A DNA stretch of 12,591 bases. Origin: AV2 sp035637175. Lineage in GTDB: Bacteria; Verrucomicrobiota; Verrucomicrobiia; Limisphaerales; AV2. Shown piece by piece: positions 1-7,325 of this stretch. Each line of letters starts with the position of its first letter. Within the stretch, counting starts at the first letter, position 1. Below the pieces are notes generated by a model. That model made no database searches. It was not told the DNA's origin and worked only from the letters and a program-made list of their open reading frames with translations. The position numbers and the translations under genes are program-made. The stretch covers positions 1-12,591 of the forward strand of contig DASPXS010000345.1 in NCBI GenBank assembly GCA_035637175.1, read 5' to 3'.

Positions 1-2022
1 TCACGCAAAGGTCACCTTCGTCGTCGTCGCTTTTTCGTCCCAACCGCGTGTGGGTTCGGCGGTGACGGAGGAAATGTCTTTGTTCGAGATCTGGCGTCCG
101 CGTGTCTTCGGGCTTTTGACTTCGATTTGCGACGGGTCGCAGGTTTGCTGGCTGATTTTCTGGCGCGGAGCGGGCTTGTAACGGACATAGAGAATCTTCG
201 GCGTGTCGGGGGCGAGGAACAGGATGCGCGATTTCTCCGGGATGCAGAGATACGCCTTGTTCAGGATTGTGCCGCCGAACTTGAATCGTTTGAGGTAGTT
301 CGCCTTGCGGTCGGTGTAGGCGCACGTGAATACGCGCTCGCGATCGGGCAGCCCGCAGTAGCACAGGTCCGGCCCAACGAACATTTTTTCCGGTAACTCG
401 GTGACTTTATAGTGACCGTCCTTGAACATGAGGATGAGCTTGTCGAACTTTGTGCACTCGACGTTGAACTCCTCGCCGGAAACCTTGTAGCCGACATAAC
501 CGCTTTCGCGGTCGTAGGCGACCTTGAACGCCTTGAAGGCGGCCTCCTTCGCGTCCACTTCGTCGTAGCGGCTCGACCGGGTCAGGCGGGGATAGAGGGG
601 CGCGTATTTTTCCAGCAGCCCTTCGAGGCGGCCGATGACGTATTGGGTAAGGTTCTTGAGGTTCTTCCGGGTCGCGGCCAGGTCGGACTTCACCTGCTCC
701 ATTTCTTCGCGGTGTTTGTTGATATCAAACAGTGAAATGCGACGAATGCGCACGGCGAGCAACCGCTCGACATCGGCATCGGTCAACTCGCGCAACAGTT
801 GCCGCCGGAACGGCTTGAAACCGTTGCGCACCGCGGCCACGACTGCCTCGTTGGTTTTGCACTGCTCGATCTTCTTGTAAATCCGTTCCTCGATGAAGAT
901 GCTTTCCAGCGTGCGAAAGTGCAGTTCGTCTTCGAGCTTCCTTTCCCTGAGTTGAAGTTCCCGCTTCAGCGTGTCCACGAGTTGCGCGGTGTTCTCCCGC
1001 AACACTTCGCTGACGGTCATCTCGACCGGCCGATTGTTCCTGATGACGACGATGCGGCTGGCGATGGTGGCTTCGCAGTCCGTGAAGGCGTAAAGCGCGT
1101 CCACGAGCTGCGCGGCGCTGACGCCGCCCGGCGCTTTGATCTCGATTTCGACTTCTTCGGACGTGAAATCGTTGACGCTCTTCACCTTGATCTTGCCCTT
1201 GCGCGCGGCGTCTTCGATGGAGGCCATGAGCGAGTCGGTCGTGGTGGTCGGCGGGATTTCTTTGATGACAACCGTGGTCTCGTCCCTGGTTTTGATCTTC
1301 GCGCGCACTTTTATGGCGCCGGCGCCGTCCTTGTATTCCCGGGCGTCCATCAGGCCGCCGGTCGGAAAATCGGGCAGCAGTTTGAACGGTTGTTTCTTCA
1401 GAATGGCGATCTGGGCCTGGAGAAGTTCGGGAAAATTATGCGGCAGAATCTTGCAGGACATGCCGACCGCGATGCCCTCGGTGCCAAGCATGAGCAACAG
1501 CGGCAACTTGGACGGGAGTGCGACCGGTTCTTTGTTGCGTCCGTCATAGCTCGGCACGAATTCGGTGAGGTCATCGTTGAAGATTTCGGTGCGCGCCAGT
1601 TCGGTGAGCCGGCACTCGATATAGCGGGGCGCGGCGGGCGGGTCGCCGGTGAAGAGGTTGCCAAAATTGCCCTGGCCCTCGATGAGATAGCGTTTGTTGA
1701 CCAGCACCACCAGGGCGTCGGAAATCGCCGCCTCGCCGTGCGGATGGTATTGCGCGCAATGGCCGGAGATCGTCGCCACTTTGATAAATCGCCCGTCGTC
1801 CTTCTCGTGCAGCGACCACAGGATGCGCCGTTGCACCGGCTTCAGGCCGTCGGCCAGATTCGGAATGGCGCGGTCCCGGATGACGTAGGAGGCGTACTGA
1901 AGAAAGCTGGTATCCACGCGACGATGCAACGGCAGTTCGATTTTCGTCGGTTTGCCGTTGCGTGGTTTCGCCGGCGCCGCCTTCGTCTCGGCGATCACTT
2001 CGTTTTTTTTCGCTGCGCTCAT
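1..2022 (-). CDS. parC: DNA topoisomerase IV subunit A (ParC/GyrA family)
   Basis: This is the breakage-reunion subunit of a type IIA topoisomerase. With a ParE/GyrB partner it cleaves and reseals both DNA strands to decatenate or relax DNA. It has 673 residues from the ATG at 2022; the frame stays open to a TTG at 2100, but the extra 26 residues are basic, low-quality sequence. The winged-helix region carries QYHPHGEAA (91-99), followed by EGQGNFG (115-121) and the catalytic tyrosine Y134 in AAPRYIE, preceded by R133. A coiled coil follows at about 345-470. The C-terminal part (about 505-615, with KDGHYKV and LKRFKFG) looks like a shortened beta-pinwheel, then a basic, Ser/Thr-rich tail. E. 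coli ParC is about 750 residues and GyrA about 875, so this one is short. The APRYIE and QYHPHG context resembles Bacteroidetes/PVC ParC more than GyrA. Position A98 aligns with quinolone-contact Ser83 of E. coli GyrA. No parE lies directly upstream; whether one lies beyond the window edge cannot be seen. Confidence 0.9.
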   Translation of the reverse strand: MSAAKKNEVIAETKAAPAKPRNGKPTKIELPLHRRVDTSFLQYASYVIRDRAIPNLADGLKPVQRRILWSLHEKDDGRFIKVATISGHCAQYHPHGEAAISDALVVLVNKRYLIEGQGNFGNLFTGDPPAAPRYIECRLTELARTEIFNDDLTEFVPSYDGRNKEPVALPSKLPLLLMLGTEGIAVGMSCKILPHNFPELLQAQIAILKKQPFKLLPDFPTGGLMDAREYKDGAGAIKVRAKIKTRDETTVVIKEIPPTTTTDSLMASIEDAARKGKIKVKSVNDFTSEEVEIEIKAPGGVSAAQLVDALYAFTDCEATIASRIVVIRNNRPVEMTVSEVLRENTAQLVDTLKRELQLRERKLEDELHFRTLESIFIEERIYKKIEQCKTNEAVVAAVRNGFKPFRRQLLRELTDADVERLLAVRIRRISLFDINKHREEMEQVKSDLAATRKNLKNLTQYVIGRLEGLLEKYAPLYPRLTRSSRYDEVDAKEAAFKAFKVAYDRESGYVGYKVSGEEFNVECTKFDKLILMFKDGHYKVTELPEKMFVGPDLCYCGLPDRERVFTCAYTDRKANYLKRFKFGGTILNKAYLCIPEKSRILFLAPDTPKILYVRYKPAPRQKISQQTCDPSQIEVKSPKTRGRQISNKDISSVTAEPTRGWDEKATTTKVTFA

Positions 2023-2215
2023 GTGGTCGCGCAATTCTCGCCAATGCGGTCGCGAGGTCAAGGAATTGAACGTCGCGCGTCGGCGGCAGGTTCGACTCAA
2101 GGCAGCAGAATGATATCATGGTCGATATTGATTTCAGCAACCAGACGAGCGATAGCCCGGTGAGCCTGGCGGTTGAATCTCTGTGAGATTTCAACGATGG
2201 TTCTGTCTATTGATT

Positions 2216-2220
2216 GGAAG
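2216..2220 (+). promoter_or_regulatory. ribosome binding site deciding the start at 2228
   Basis: GGAAG lies 7 bases before the ATG at 2228. It supports this internal methionine over the upstream ATG at 2183, which has no purine-rich element at a suitable distance. Confidence 0.5.
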
Positions 2221-2227
2221 CAAAGGT

Positions 2228-2899
2228 ATGAAAAAGCGAAGCGTCTGGTTCATCCTTGCCATGACGTTCGCCCAAGCCCACGAAGCACGGGCGGGGATGA
2301 CGGTCTATGATCTGAACGACATCGTCCGGCTGAGATTGGAGGAGGTCTCATTCTTTGCCGCATTGTTGCTTGTTTGCGGATTGGGCATTCGACTTTTGTG
2401 GAACTACGTTGCCAGGGATTTTCCGAATTGGCCTCGCCTGACTTATCCGAAGGCGCTCTGCCTGACTGCATTGCTGAGTTTGCTGATGCTGCTGGTGCTT
2501 TCGATGATTTCCGGGGCTCGCGAGCTGCTGACGCCCGGCGCCTGGCGTCGGCAAGGCAGCGAGTATCGTTTGAACGATGCCGCCAGCGAACCGATGCGCC
2601 GGCAGAGCTTGGAGGCTTTACGTGCCGCCTTGAACACCTATGCTCAAAGTCACGGCGGTCTTTTCCCATCTCATGATTTTGTGTCTGAAATTCCGGAAAA
2701 AATCTGGCAGGCGCCGGACACCGTCGGCACGCATTACGTTTACATAGGCGGCTTGACAACCCGCGCGACCACGAACCTTCTGGCGTGCGAGCCTGTAAAC
2801 TTCGGTGATCAGCGTTTCGCGCTTTTCGTCAGCGGAGAAATCACGAAACTGGCCTCCAGCGAGATCAGCCGGACACTCGGCATCCAGGAGCGACGATGA
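2228..2899 (+). CDS. membrane protein with pseudopilin-like C-terminal domain, function unknown
   Basis: A 223-residue protein that I do not recognise by name. The ATG at 2228 is chosen because GGAAG (2216-2220) sits 7 bases upstream and because it gives a good signal peptide: KKR, then a hydrophobic run, then an AxA-like site near ARA (about 20-22). An upstream ATG at 2183 in the same frame lacks these. Two transmembrane helices follow, at about 41-60 and 76-95. The soluble part (about 115-223) starts with a helix containing LRAALNTYAQSHGGLFPS. It continues with YVYIGGL (170-176) and FALFVSGEITKL (198-209). This order (helix, YA..HG.FP, then a strand-rich end) is reminiscent of the globular domain of type II secretion-type pseudopilins, which is an inference from pattern only. 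There is no N-terminal type IV prepilin cleavage motif, so it is unlikely to be a true pilin. Its stop overlaps the start of the next gene (ATGA). Confidence 0.75.
   Translation: MKKRSVWFILAMTFAQAHEARAGMTVYDLNDIVRLRLEEVSFFAALLLVCGLGIRLLWNYVARDFPNWPRLTYPKALCLTALLSLLMLLVLSMISGARELLTPGAWRRQGSEYRLNDAASEPMRRQSLEALRAALNTYAQSHGGLFPSHDFVSEIPEKIWQAPDTVGTHYVYIGGLTTRATTNLLACEPVNFGDQRFALFVSGEITKLASSEISRTLGIQERR
2886..2890 (+). promoter_or_regulatory. Shine-Dalgarno site inside the end of the preceding gene
   Basis: AGGAG lies 5 bases before the ATG at 2896, within the last codons of the upstream gene. Together with the ATGA stop-start overlap it indicates translational coupling of the pair. It is the clearest Shine-Dalgarno sequence in the window. 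Confidence 0.65.
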
Positions 2900-3660
2900 T
2901 TAGAAAAGTCGTGATCGGGGTGGTCTTGCTGATTTTTTTCGTAATCTTTTTGCCGTTTCTCTCGCCATTGCTCACGCAGCTCGTCTTCCGGCTTCCTTTC
3001 GGCTGGATTGCTTTTCTTGGGCGGGTATTGCCCAAAGTCACCGTGAATTGGAGCGGCATAGGCATGGTCGTCGCCTCTTCGACACTGATTGTAGTCGGGA
3101 TGCAATGGTTTTGCAGTTGGGTTTACGAACAGGTCACACGTGCGAAGCACCAGGGGGAAGCGAGGCACCACTGGTCGTGGCGGTGGACCTTTTCGCTCTA
3201 TGTTGGACTATGGCTGTTGTTTTTCGCAATCATGGGCGCCGTGGGCATTGCTCATCAGATCGGCTGGCTTTTGGTCTCCAAGGAGCCGGTCTATGTCGCG
3301 AGAGAATCCTTCCTCATCAACTTGAAGCAGGCAGGGTTGAGTCTGGCCATCGCGGGTGCAGACGAAGACTGGGACCTGGCAAAGACGCGAGCCTGGTTTG
3401 CCGGAGAGCAGACTCCCTTTATCGGTGAGAGCAGAAACCTCATCGAAATCTTCGATTTGCTGCTCTTTGAAGGCGGAGACGGAAAGATCGCCGCCGCAGT
3501 GCTGTTCTATCGGGATTCCAAAAAACGCGCTCGGTCCGGGCTTGCTGTGATCGAAGTCACCACAAACGCTGCATTCCCCGAAATCAAATTTGAACGCGAA
3601 AGCGCGTTGCCGGAGATTTTGGCGCGATACAAAAAGCGTCCCAAAGGAAACAGCGAGTAA
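2896..3660 (+). CDS. polytopic membrane protein, function unknown
   Basis: A 254-residue protein of no family I recognise. The N-terminus begins with a strong hydrophobic helix (about 5-27). A second membrane segment follows at about 53-77 and a third, longer one at about 98-127, the last ending in HQIGWLL. A basic, Trp/His-rich loop (about 81-97) separates the second and third helices. The remaining half (about 128-254) is soluble and mixed alpha/beta, with AWFAGEQTPF (166-175), IEIFDLLLFEGGDGKIAAAV (183-202) and a lysine/arginine-rich tail. No catalytic motif is visible. The start codon overlaps the stop of the preceding gene as ATGA and has a strong AGGAG site, so the two proteins are probably made in a fixed ratio and may form a complex. 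The convergent rsmB gene ends only 15 bases downstream, with no evident terminator between them. Confidence 0.75.
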   Translation: MIRKVVIGVVLLIFFVIFLPFLSPLLTQLVFRLPFGWIAFLGRVLPKVTVNWSGIGMVVASSTLIVVGMQWFCSWVYEQVTRAKHQGEARHHWSWRWTFSLYVGLWLLFFAIMGAVGIAHQIGWLLVSKEPVYVARESFLINLKQAGLSLAIAGADEDWDLAKTRAWFAGEQTPFIGESRNLIEIFDLLLFEGGDGKIAAAVLFYRDSKKRARSGLAVIEVTTNAAFPEIKFERESALPEILARYKKRPKGNSE

Positions 3661-3675
3661 TCTCTCCTCCCTGGT

Positions 3676-5190
3676 TTAAGACGCTGTACGCTGGCCATGC
3701 CGCTGGAACTTCGCCCCATACGCCCCATCCACTCCATCCTCGAACGGCACCAGGTCGCGTTCGCTTTCCATTGTGAATTCGGTGTGTGTCGCCAAAAATT
3801 CCTTGACGACTTCGTTGTTCTCCTCCGGCTCCAGACTGCACGTGCTATAAACCAGCACGCCGCCCGGTTTGGTTTGGCCTGCGGCGACGTGCAGCAGTTC
3901 CAACTGAACGGAGTGGAGCCGTTCGATTTCCCCGGGTCGAATGCGCCAGCGCAGGTCCACGCGGCGGCGCATCACGCCGGTGTTGGAGCAGGGAGCGTCC
4001 ACCAGCACGCGTTCGAATTGCCCAGCGGGGAGCGCGGTGAACGGAATCGGATCAGCTTGTTTCCCCTCATCGTGACCCGAGGGCATGGCGTCGGGGTCGG
4101 AACCACTGTGCTCGCGTCCTGGCCCCGTGAACCCAGCCCCGACCCCTCCCGGGAGCGGAACGGTGAGGGTGCGAACGAACGTGCGCCCCCCTCCGGCGGG
4201 TCGGGGTCCGGTCGGATCAGAGGCACTGCGGGACGGATCCCTGTCTCCCACGCGAATTACCGCCGGCTCCACGCAGGTGACGCCGAGCCGCAGGCAGTTT
4301 TCGCGCAACATTTTCAGGCGAGACCCGTCCCGGTCGCACGCCACGACCCGGCCGCGGTCCTGCATGCGTTGAGCGATGTAAGCGGTCTTGCCGCCGGGCG
4401 CGGCGCAGAGGTCAAGGACCGTTTCGCCGGGGCGCGGGTCAAGTTGGCGGACGGCGAGCAGGGTGCTCGGGTCCTGCACATAGAAAAGCCCTTGTTGAAA
4501 ACTGGGAAGACCGGAGAGCGGCGGATGCGACTTCAATTCAAAGACGAGATTTTCCTCCAGCCAATCGCGCCGGAGAAAATCGTATTCGACTCCCTCGGCG
4601 CGCCATTGTTCGACCAGCGGGCCGGCGTCGGTCCGGAGCGTATTGACGCGGGCGAATGTCTTGGGAGGGGTGTTGTTCCATTCGAGCAGTTGACACAGCC
4701 TGTTGGCGCCCCAGCGTTTTTGCCAGCGGTCGCAGAGCCAGTCGGGATGGGAGTGGCCGAGGCCGGGCTGGGTCACCTTCAATTCGGCGAGCTGTTGTTT
4801 TATCTGCTCGCGTTCGCGGGCGCAGGCGCGCAGGATGGCGTTGAGGAAACCGGCTTGCGGACCGAGCCCGAGTCGTTTGGCCAGTTCCACCGTCTCATGC
4901 ACGGCCGCGTGATCGGGAATGCGGTCCAGCCAGAACATCTGGTAGAGCCCGAGGCGAAGCAGGATCTGCAGCGCCGTTTTTTGGGTGCGGCCTTCCGTTT
5001 TGCGCGCGATGAGCCAGTCGAGGGTTCTTTGCCAGCGCACGGCGCCATAGACGAGTTCCTGGCACAGGCCGCGATCGGCGGGAGCGAGGTCGGGCAACCC
5101 GGCTTCCAGCAGGTTTTCGACGTAATCCGCCGCCTTCTCCTGTTGCTGCAGGATGCGCGCGGCAATTTCTCTTGGTTTTTGGGCACGCAC
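3676..5190 (-). CDS. rsmB: 16S rRNA (cytosine-967-C5)-methyltransferase RsmB
   Basis: RsmB methylates C5 of cytosine 967 (E. coli numbering) in 16S rRNA, using S-adenosylmethionine, in the cytoplasm. The 504-residue protein has the usual two parts. An N-terminal NusB-like RNA-binding domain (about 1-130) contains KPREIAARIL and LVYGAVRWQRTLDWL. The Rossmann methyltransferase domain begins at about 235 (FYVQDPSTLLAV). Its SAM-binding motif I is LDLCAAPGGKT (259-269). Motif IV is DAPCSNTG with C401, and motif VI is STCSLEPEEN with the nucleophilic C451. E. coli RsmB is about 430 residues; most of the excess here is a Pro/Gly/Arg-rich insert at about 312-385, just before motif IV, which looks repeat-derived (see the repeat entry). 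The start is GTG at 5190, since an in-frame TAG lies two codons upstream. The first residues match the family N-terminus. All catalytic motifs remain in one frame, so the enzyme may still work. It is divergent from the greA-like gene. Confidence 0.95.
   Translation of the reverse strand: MRAQKPREIAARILQQQEKAADYVENLLEAGLPDLAPADRGLCQELVYGAVRWQRTLDWLIARKTEGRTQKTALQILLRLGLYQMFWLDRIPDHAAVHETVELAKRLGLGPQAGFLNAILRACAREREQIKQQLAELKVTQPGLGHSHPDWLCDRWQKRWGANRLCQLLEWNNTPPKTFARVNTLRTDAGPLVEQWRAEGVEYDFLRRDWLEENLVFELKSHPPLSGLPSFQQGLFYVQDPSTLLAVRQLDPRPGETVLDLCAAPGGKTAYIAQRMQDRGRVVACDRDGSRLKMLRENCLRLGVTCVEPAVIRVGDRDPSRSASDPTGPRPAGGGRTFVRTLTVPLPGGVGAGFTGPGREHSGSDPDAMPSGHDEGKQADPIPFTALPAGQFERVLVDAPCSNTGVMRRRVDLRWRIRPGEIERLHSVQLELLHVAAGQTKPGGVLVYSTCSLEPEENNEVVKEFLATHTEFTMESERDLVPFEDGVDGAYGAKFQRHGQRTAS
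4047..4220. repeat. probable in-frame interspersed repeat insertion inside rsmB
   Basis: The 9-base sequence TCGGATCAG occurs at 4047-4055 and again at 4212-4220, flanking a 156-base segment. The period is 165 bases, exactly 55 codons, so the rsmB frame is kept, and both copies are read in the same phase (Asp-Pro on the minus strand). The segment is palindrome-rich. CCCCGACCC (4137-4145) pairs with GGGTCGGGG (4198-4206). CTCCCGGGAG (4146-4155) is a perfect palindrome. GGGGTCGG (4093-4100) pairs with CCGACCCC (4139-4146). The encoded stretch, including VRTLTVPLPGG, has the character of small interspersed repeats translated in some Verrucomicrobiota and Planctomycetota genomes; that likeness is from memory. 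The 9-base repeats could be a target-site duplication, but a chance match of this size cannot be excluded. Confidence 0.5.
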
Positions 5191-5201
5191 TGCCTAATAA
5201 T
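5172..5201 (+). promoter_or_regulatory. possible sigma70-type promoter for the greA-like gene
   Basis: TTGGTT (5172-5177) and AATAAT (5196-5201) are 18 bases apart. The -10 matches the consensus at five of six positions and the -35 at three of six. Initiation would fall near 5208, leaving a leader of about 30 bases before the ATG at 5240. The -35 lies inside the start of the divergent rsmB gene. Only 49 bases separate the two genes. Confidence 0.3.
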
Positions 5202-5239
5202 GACAATCGTTTCGTTGCGGGCGAGTTTTTTGAAGATTT

Positions 5240-7105
5240 ATGAAAGAAGAGTTAGAGAAATTGGTCGCCGCCGGGAAGATCAGCCGTCAACACGTCGAGC
5301 CCTTGCTGCAACTGGTCCAAAGCGGCTTCGCCATGCACCGAAGCTGGGGCTTCGGCAAGATCAAGGCGGTGGACACGGTCTTTGCGCGGCTAACCATTGA
5401 TTTCCAGAACAAACCGGGGCATTCGATGGACCTGGGGTTTGCGGCCGAATCGCTCAAACCCATACCGAGCGACCATGTGCTGGCGCGCAAGGCGTCGGAT
5501 ATCCAGTCGCTGCGCCAGATGGCGGCGTTGCATCATCTCGACCTCATCAAGTTGGTCCTCCAGAGCTCTGGCGGCAAGGCCGCGCTGGAACAGATCCAAC
5601 AGGTGCTGGTGCCCGACATTATCGCGGACGACTGGAAGAAATGGTGGGAGGTGGCCAAACACGAACTGAAGAAGGACGGTCATTTCCTGGTGCCCGCGAA
5701 AAAATCCGACCCGATTGTTTATCAGACGAAGGAGATTTCACTGCGGGAACGGTTGATGGGCGAGTTCCGCGCGGCCAAAGGGTTGAAAGCGCGGCTCGGT
5801 GTCGCCAACGAACTGTTGAAAAACCTGTCCGATCTGACCGACAAAAACACGGCGGTCGCCGAAGCGATCAACATGTTGAACACGGAAATCGTCAGCCACC
5901 AGCGCACGCAGCCGGCGCTGGCGCTCGAAGCGATTTTTGTCCGCGACGAACTGCGCGCGGCCGTCGGCGCGGCCGCCGCCGCCGAAGGCGAGCTGGCGCC
6001 CGCCGCCATCTGGTCGCAAAACCTGAAACTGGGCCAGTTGCTGGAGCAGATGCCGTCGGCCAAGCACAAACAGGCGTTGCAGTCGTTCAAGGAGTCCAGT
6101 TCGGAACATTGGCATGAAGCGCTGCTGGGCATCGTCAACACCGTTTCGGCCAAACTCTGCACCGAATTCGCCCATCTGCTCATTCACGAAGGCAAACTGG
6201 AACAGCTCAAGGAGATGCTCGCCCGCGTCATCAGCCAGCATACCGCCAGCAGCGAGTTGCTGCTCTGGCTGGCCAAGGAACGCTCCGACGCCTTCGCCGA
6301 CATTCTCGGCCCGGAAGTCTTTCGCGCGATGCTCACGGCGATGGAACGCGACCAGTTCAACGAGAAAAAATCCAACAAACTGCGCGACTATATTCTCGAC
6401 GACCAGGAATTGATCGTGGAATTGATCGAGTCGGCCGACCTCGAAGTCATCAAGGACCTCACCCGCGCGCTGCAATTGTCCCCCTGCTTCGACGACATGG
6501 ACAAACGCTCGCTGCTGGCGCGCATCGTCAAGAGTTATCCGGCCGCGCAGGCGCTCATCTCCGGCGAGCAGAGCAAACAGGACGCGACGCTGGTGGTTTC
6601 CTGGGAAAGCCTCGAGCGACGCAAGGCCGAATACGACGAACTGGTGCACAAGAAAATCCCCGCCAACTCGAAGGAGATCGCCGTGGCGCGCAGTTACGGC
6701 GACCTGCGCGAAAACCACGAATACAAATCGGCCAAGGAGATGCAAAAGCTGCTCATGCGCCGCAAGGGCGAGCTGGAGACGCAACTGGTTCGCGCGCGCG
6801 GCACCGACTTTTCCAGCGCGTCCATCGAGGTGGTCGGCATTGGCACGCGCGTCACGGTGACCGAGTTGGGCACGAAGCACGCCGAGACGTTCACCATCCT
6901 GGGCGCTTGGGATTCCGAGCCGGACAAGGGCATCGTCACCTACCTCACGCCTCTGGCCCAGTCGCTGCTCAACCGCAAAGTGGGCGAGGAAGTGGAGTTC
7001 GAGTTGGACGGGGCCAAGAAACATTTTCGCATCGAGGCAATCGAGGCCTACGCGCCCGCGCAGCCTGACGTCGCAAAGCCAGCCCAGGCGGCGCCAGGCC
7101 AATAG
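5240..7105 (+). CDS. greA: GreA/GreB-family transcription elongation factor with long N-terminal extension
   Basis: The C-terminal portion (about 451-604) is a GreA/GreB domain. Such proteins enter the RNA polymerase secondary channel and stimulate cleavage of backtracked RNA. The coiled-coil tip carries GDLRENHEY (487-495), with the acidic pair D488/E491 matching the catalytic tip of GreA. The FKBP-like part follows, with TYLTPLAQSLLNRKVGEEV (567-585). Ordinary GreA is about 158 residues; this protein is 621. The extension begins with a small domain (about 35-75) containing SWGFGKIKAVD and LTIDFQNKPGHSMDL, which looks like a Tudor/KOW-type beta barrel. A mostly helical region (about 80-450) follows. 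Chlamydial GreA proteins of about 700 residues have the same general architecture, so this is a PVC-type long GreA and not a local fusion. The end is Ala/Pro-rich. The start is the first ATG, with GAAG a few bases upstream. Whether the extension changes Gre activity is unknown. Confidence 0.9.
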   Translation: MKEELEKLVAAGKISRQHVEPLLQLVQSGFAMHRSWGFGKIKAVDTVFARLTIDFQNKPGHSMDLGFAAESLKPIPSDHVLARKASDIQSLRQMAALHHLDLIKLVLQSSGGKAALEQIQQVLVPDIIADDWKKWWEVAKHELKKDGHFLVPAKKSDPIVYQTKEISLRERLMGEFRAAKGLKARLGVANELLKNLSDLTDKNTAVAEAINMLNTEIVSHQRTQPALALEAIFVRDELRAAVGAAAAAEGELAPAAIWSQNLKLGQLLEQMPSAKHKQALQSFKESSSEHWHEALLGIVNTVSAKLCTEFAHLLIHEGKLEQLKEMLARVISQHTASSELLLWLAKERSDAFADILGPEVFRAMLTAMERDQFNEKKSNKLRDYILDDQELIVELIESADLEVIKDLTRALQLSPCFDDMDKRSLLARIVKSYPAAQALISGEQSKQDATLVVSWESLERRKAEYDELVHKKIPANSKEIAVARSYGDLRENHEYKSAKEMQKLLMRRKGELETQLVRARGTDFSSASIEVVGIGTRVTVTELGTKHAETFTILGAWDSEPDKGIVTYLTPLAQSLLNRKVGEEVEFELDGAKKHFRIEAIEAYAPAQPDVAKPAQAAPGQ

Positions 7106-7225
7106 CGCGTTCAAGAATGGGGCGAGGACGGCCTCGTCCCCGCATTTTGTCGACCGCAAGCAGTTTGGCGGGGACGAGTCGTTCCCGCCGTTCCCGCCCC
7201 TGATTGCTCACTTTCTTGAACGCGC
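7105..7225. repeat. nested inverted-repeat element (MITE-like or long terminator hairpin)
   Basis: GCGCGTTCAAGAA (7105-7117) and its perfect 13-base reverse complement (7213-7225) bound a 121-base segment. Inside, CTCGTCCCCGC (7133-7143) pairs perfectly with GCGGGGACGAG (7168-7178) around a 24-base loop. The left end starts at the last base of the greA-like stop codon. No target-site duplication is visible and no ORF lies inside. It could be a non-autonomous mobile element, a palindromic intergenic repeat or a processed 3' hairpin. It lacks a following T run, so it is not a classic intrinsic terminator. Confidence 0.65.
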
Positions 7226-7261
7226 CCTGCGGCTCAGCCCATCCTTCGGCAAGTTCCGTCA

Positions 7262-7289
7262 TTGCCAAAGCGGTGTTCCTTGTTAGGAT
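7262..7289 (+). promoter_or_regulatory. possible sigma70-type promoter for scpA-scpB-pheA
   Basis: TTGCCA (7262-7267) and TAGGAT (7284-7289) are 16 bases apart, with one mismatch to the -35 consensus and two to the -10. This would place the transcript start about 30 bases before the scpA ATG. It lies just downstream of the inverted-repeat element, as expected if the three genes are transcribed separately from the greA-like gene. Confidence 0.35.
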
Positions 7290-7325
7290 GCGGTCACCGT
7301 TGAGGCGAGTCCTCCGGTTGAGTCA

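Noticed and set aside
799..2163. Long plus-strand open frame of about 454 codons opposite parC
   Set aside because: It is the antisense of a strongly recognisable topoisomerase gene. Its translation is rich in Arg, Val, Phe and His with no family signature, as expected from the complement of GC-rich codons.
2023..2227. Divergent promoter region between parC and the membrane pair
   Set aside because: Promoters must lie here or nearby, but I could not find a -35/-10 pair convincing enough to place on either strand, and no inverted repeat suggests an operator.
3697..5400. Plus-strand open frame of about 567 codons opposite rsmB
   Set aside because: rsmB on the other strand has all methyltransferase motifs. 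The antisense product has no motif and runs across the start of the greA-like gene.
5738..7159. Minus-strand open frame of about 473 codons opposite the greA-like gene
   Set aside because: The sense strand carries a GreA domain with its catalytic tip; the antisense product is compositionally biased and runs into the inverted-repeat element.
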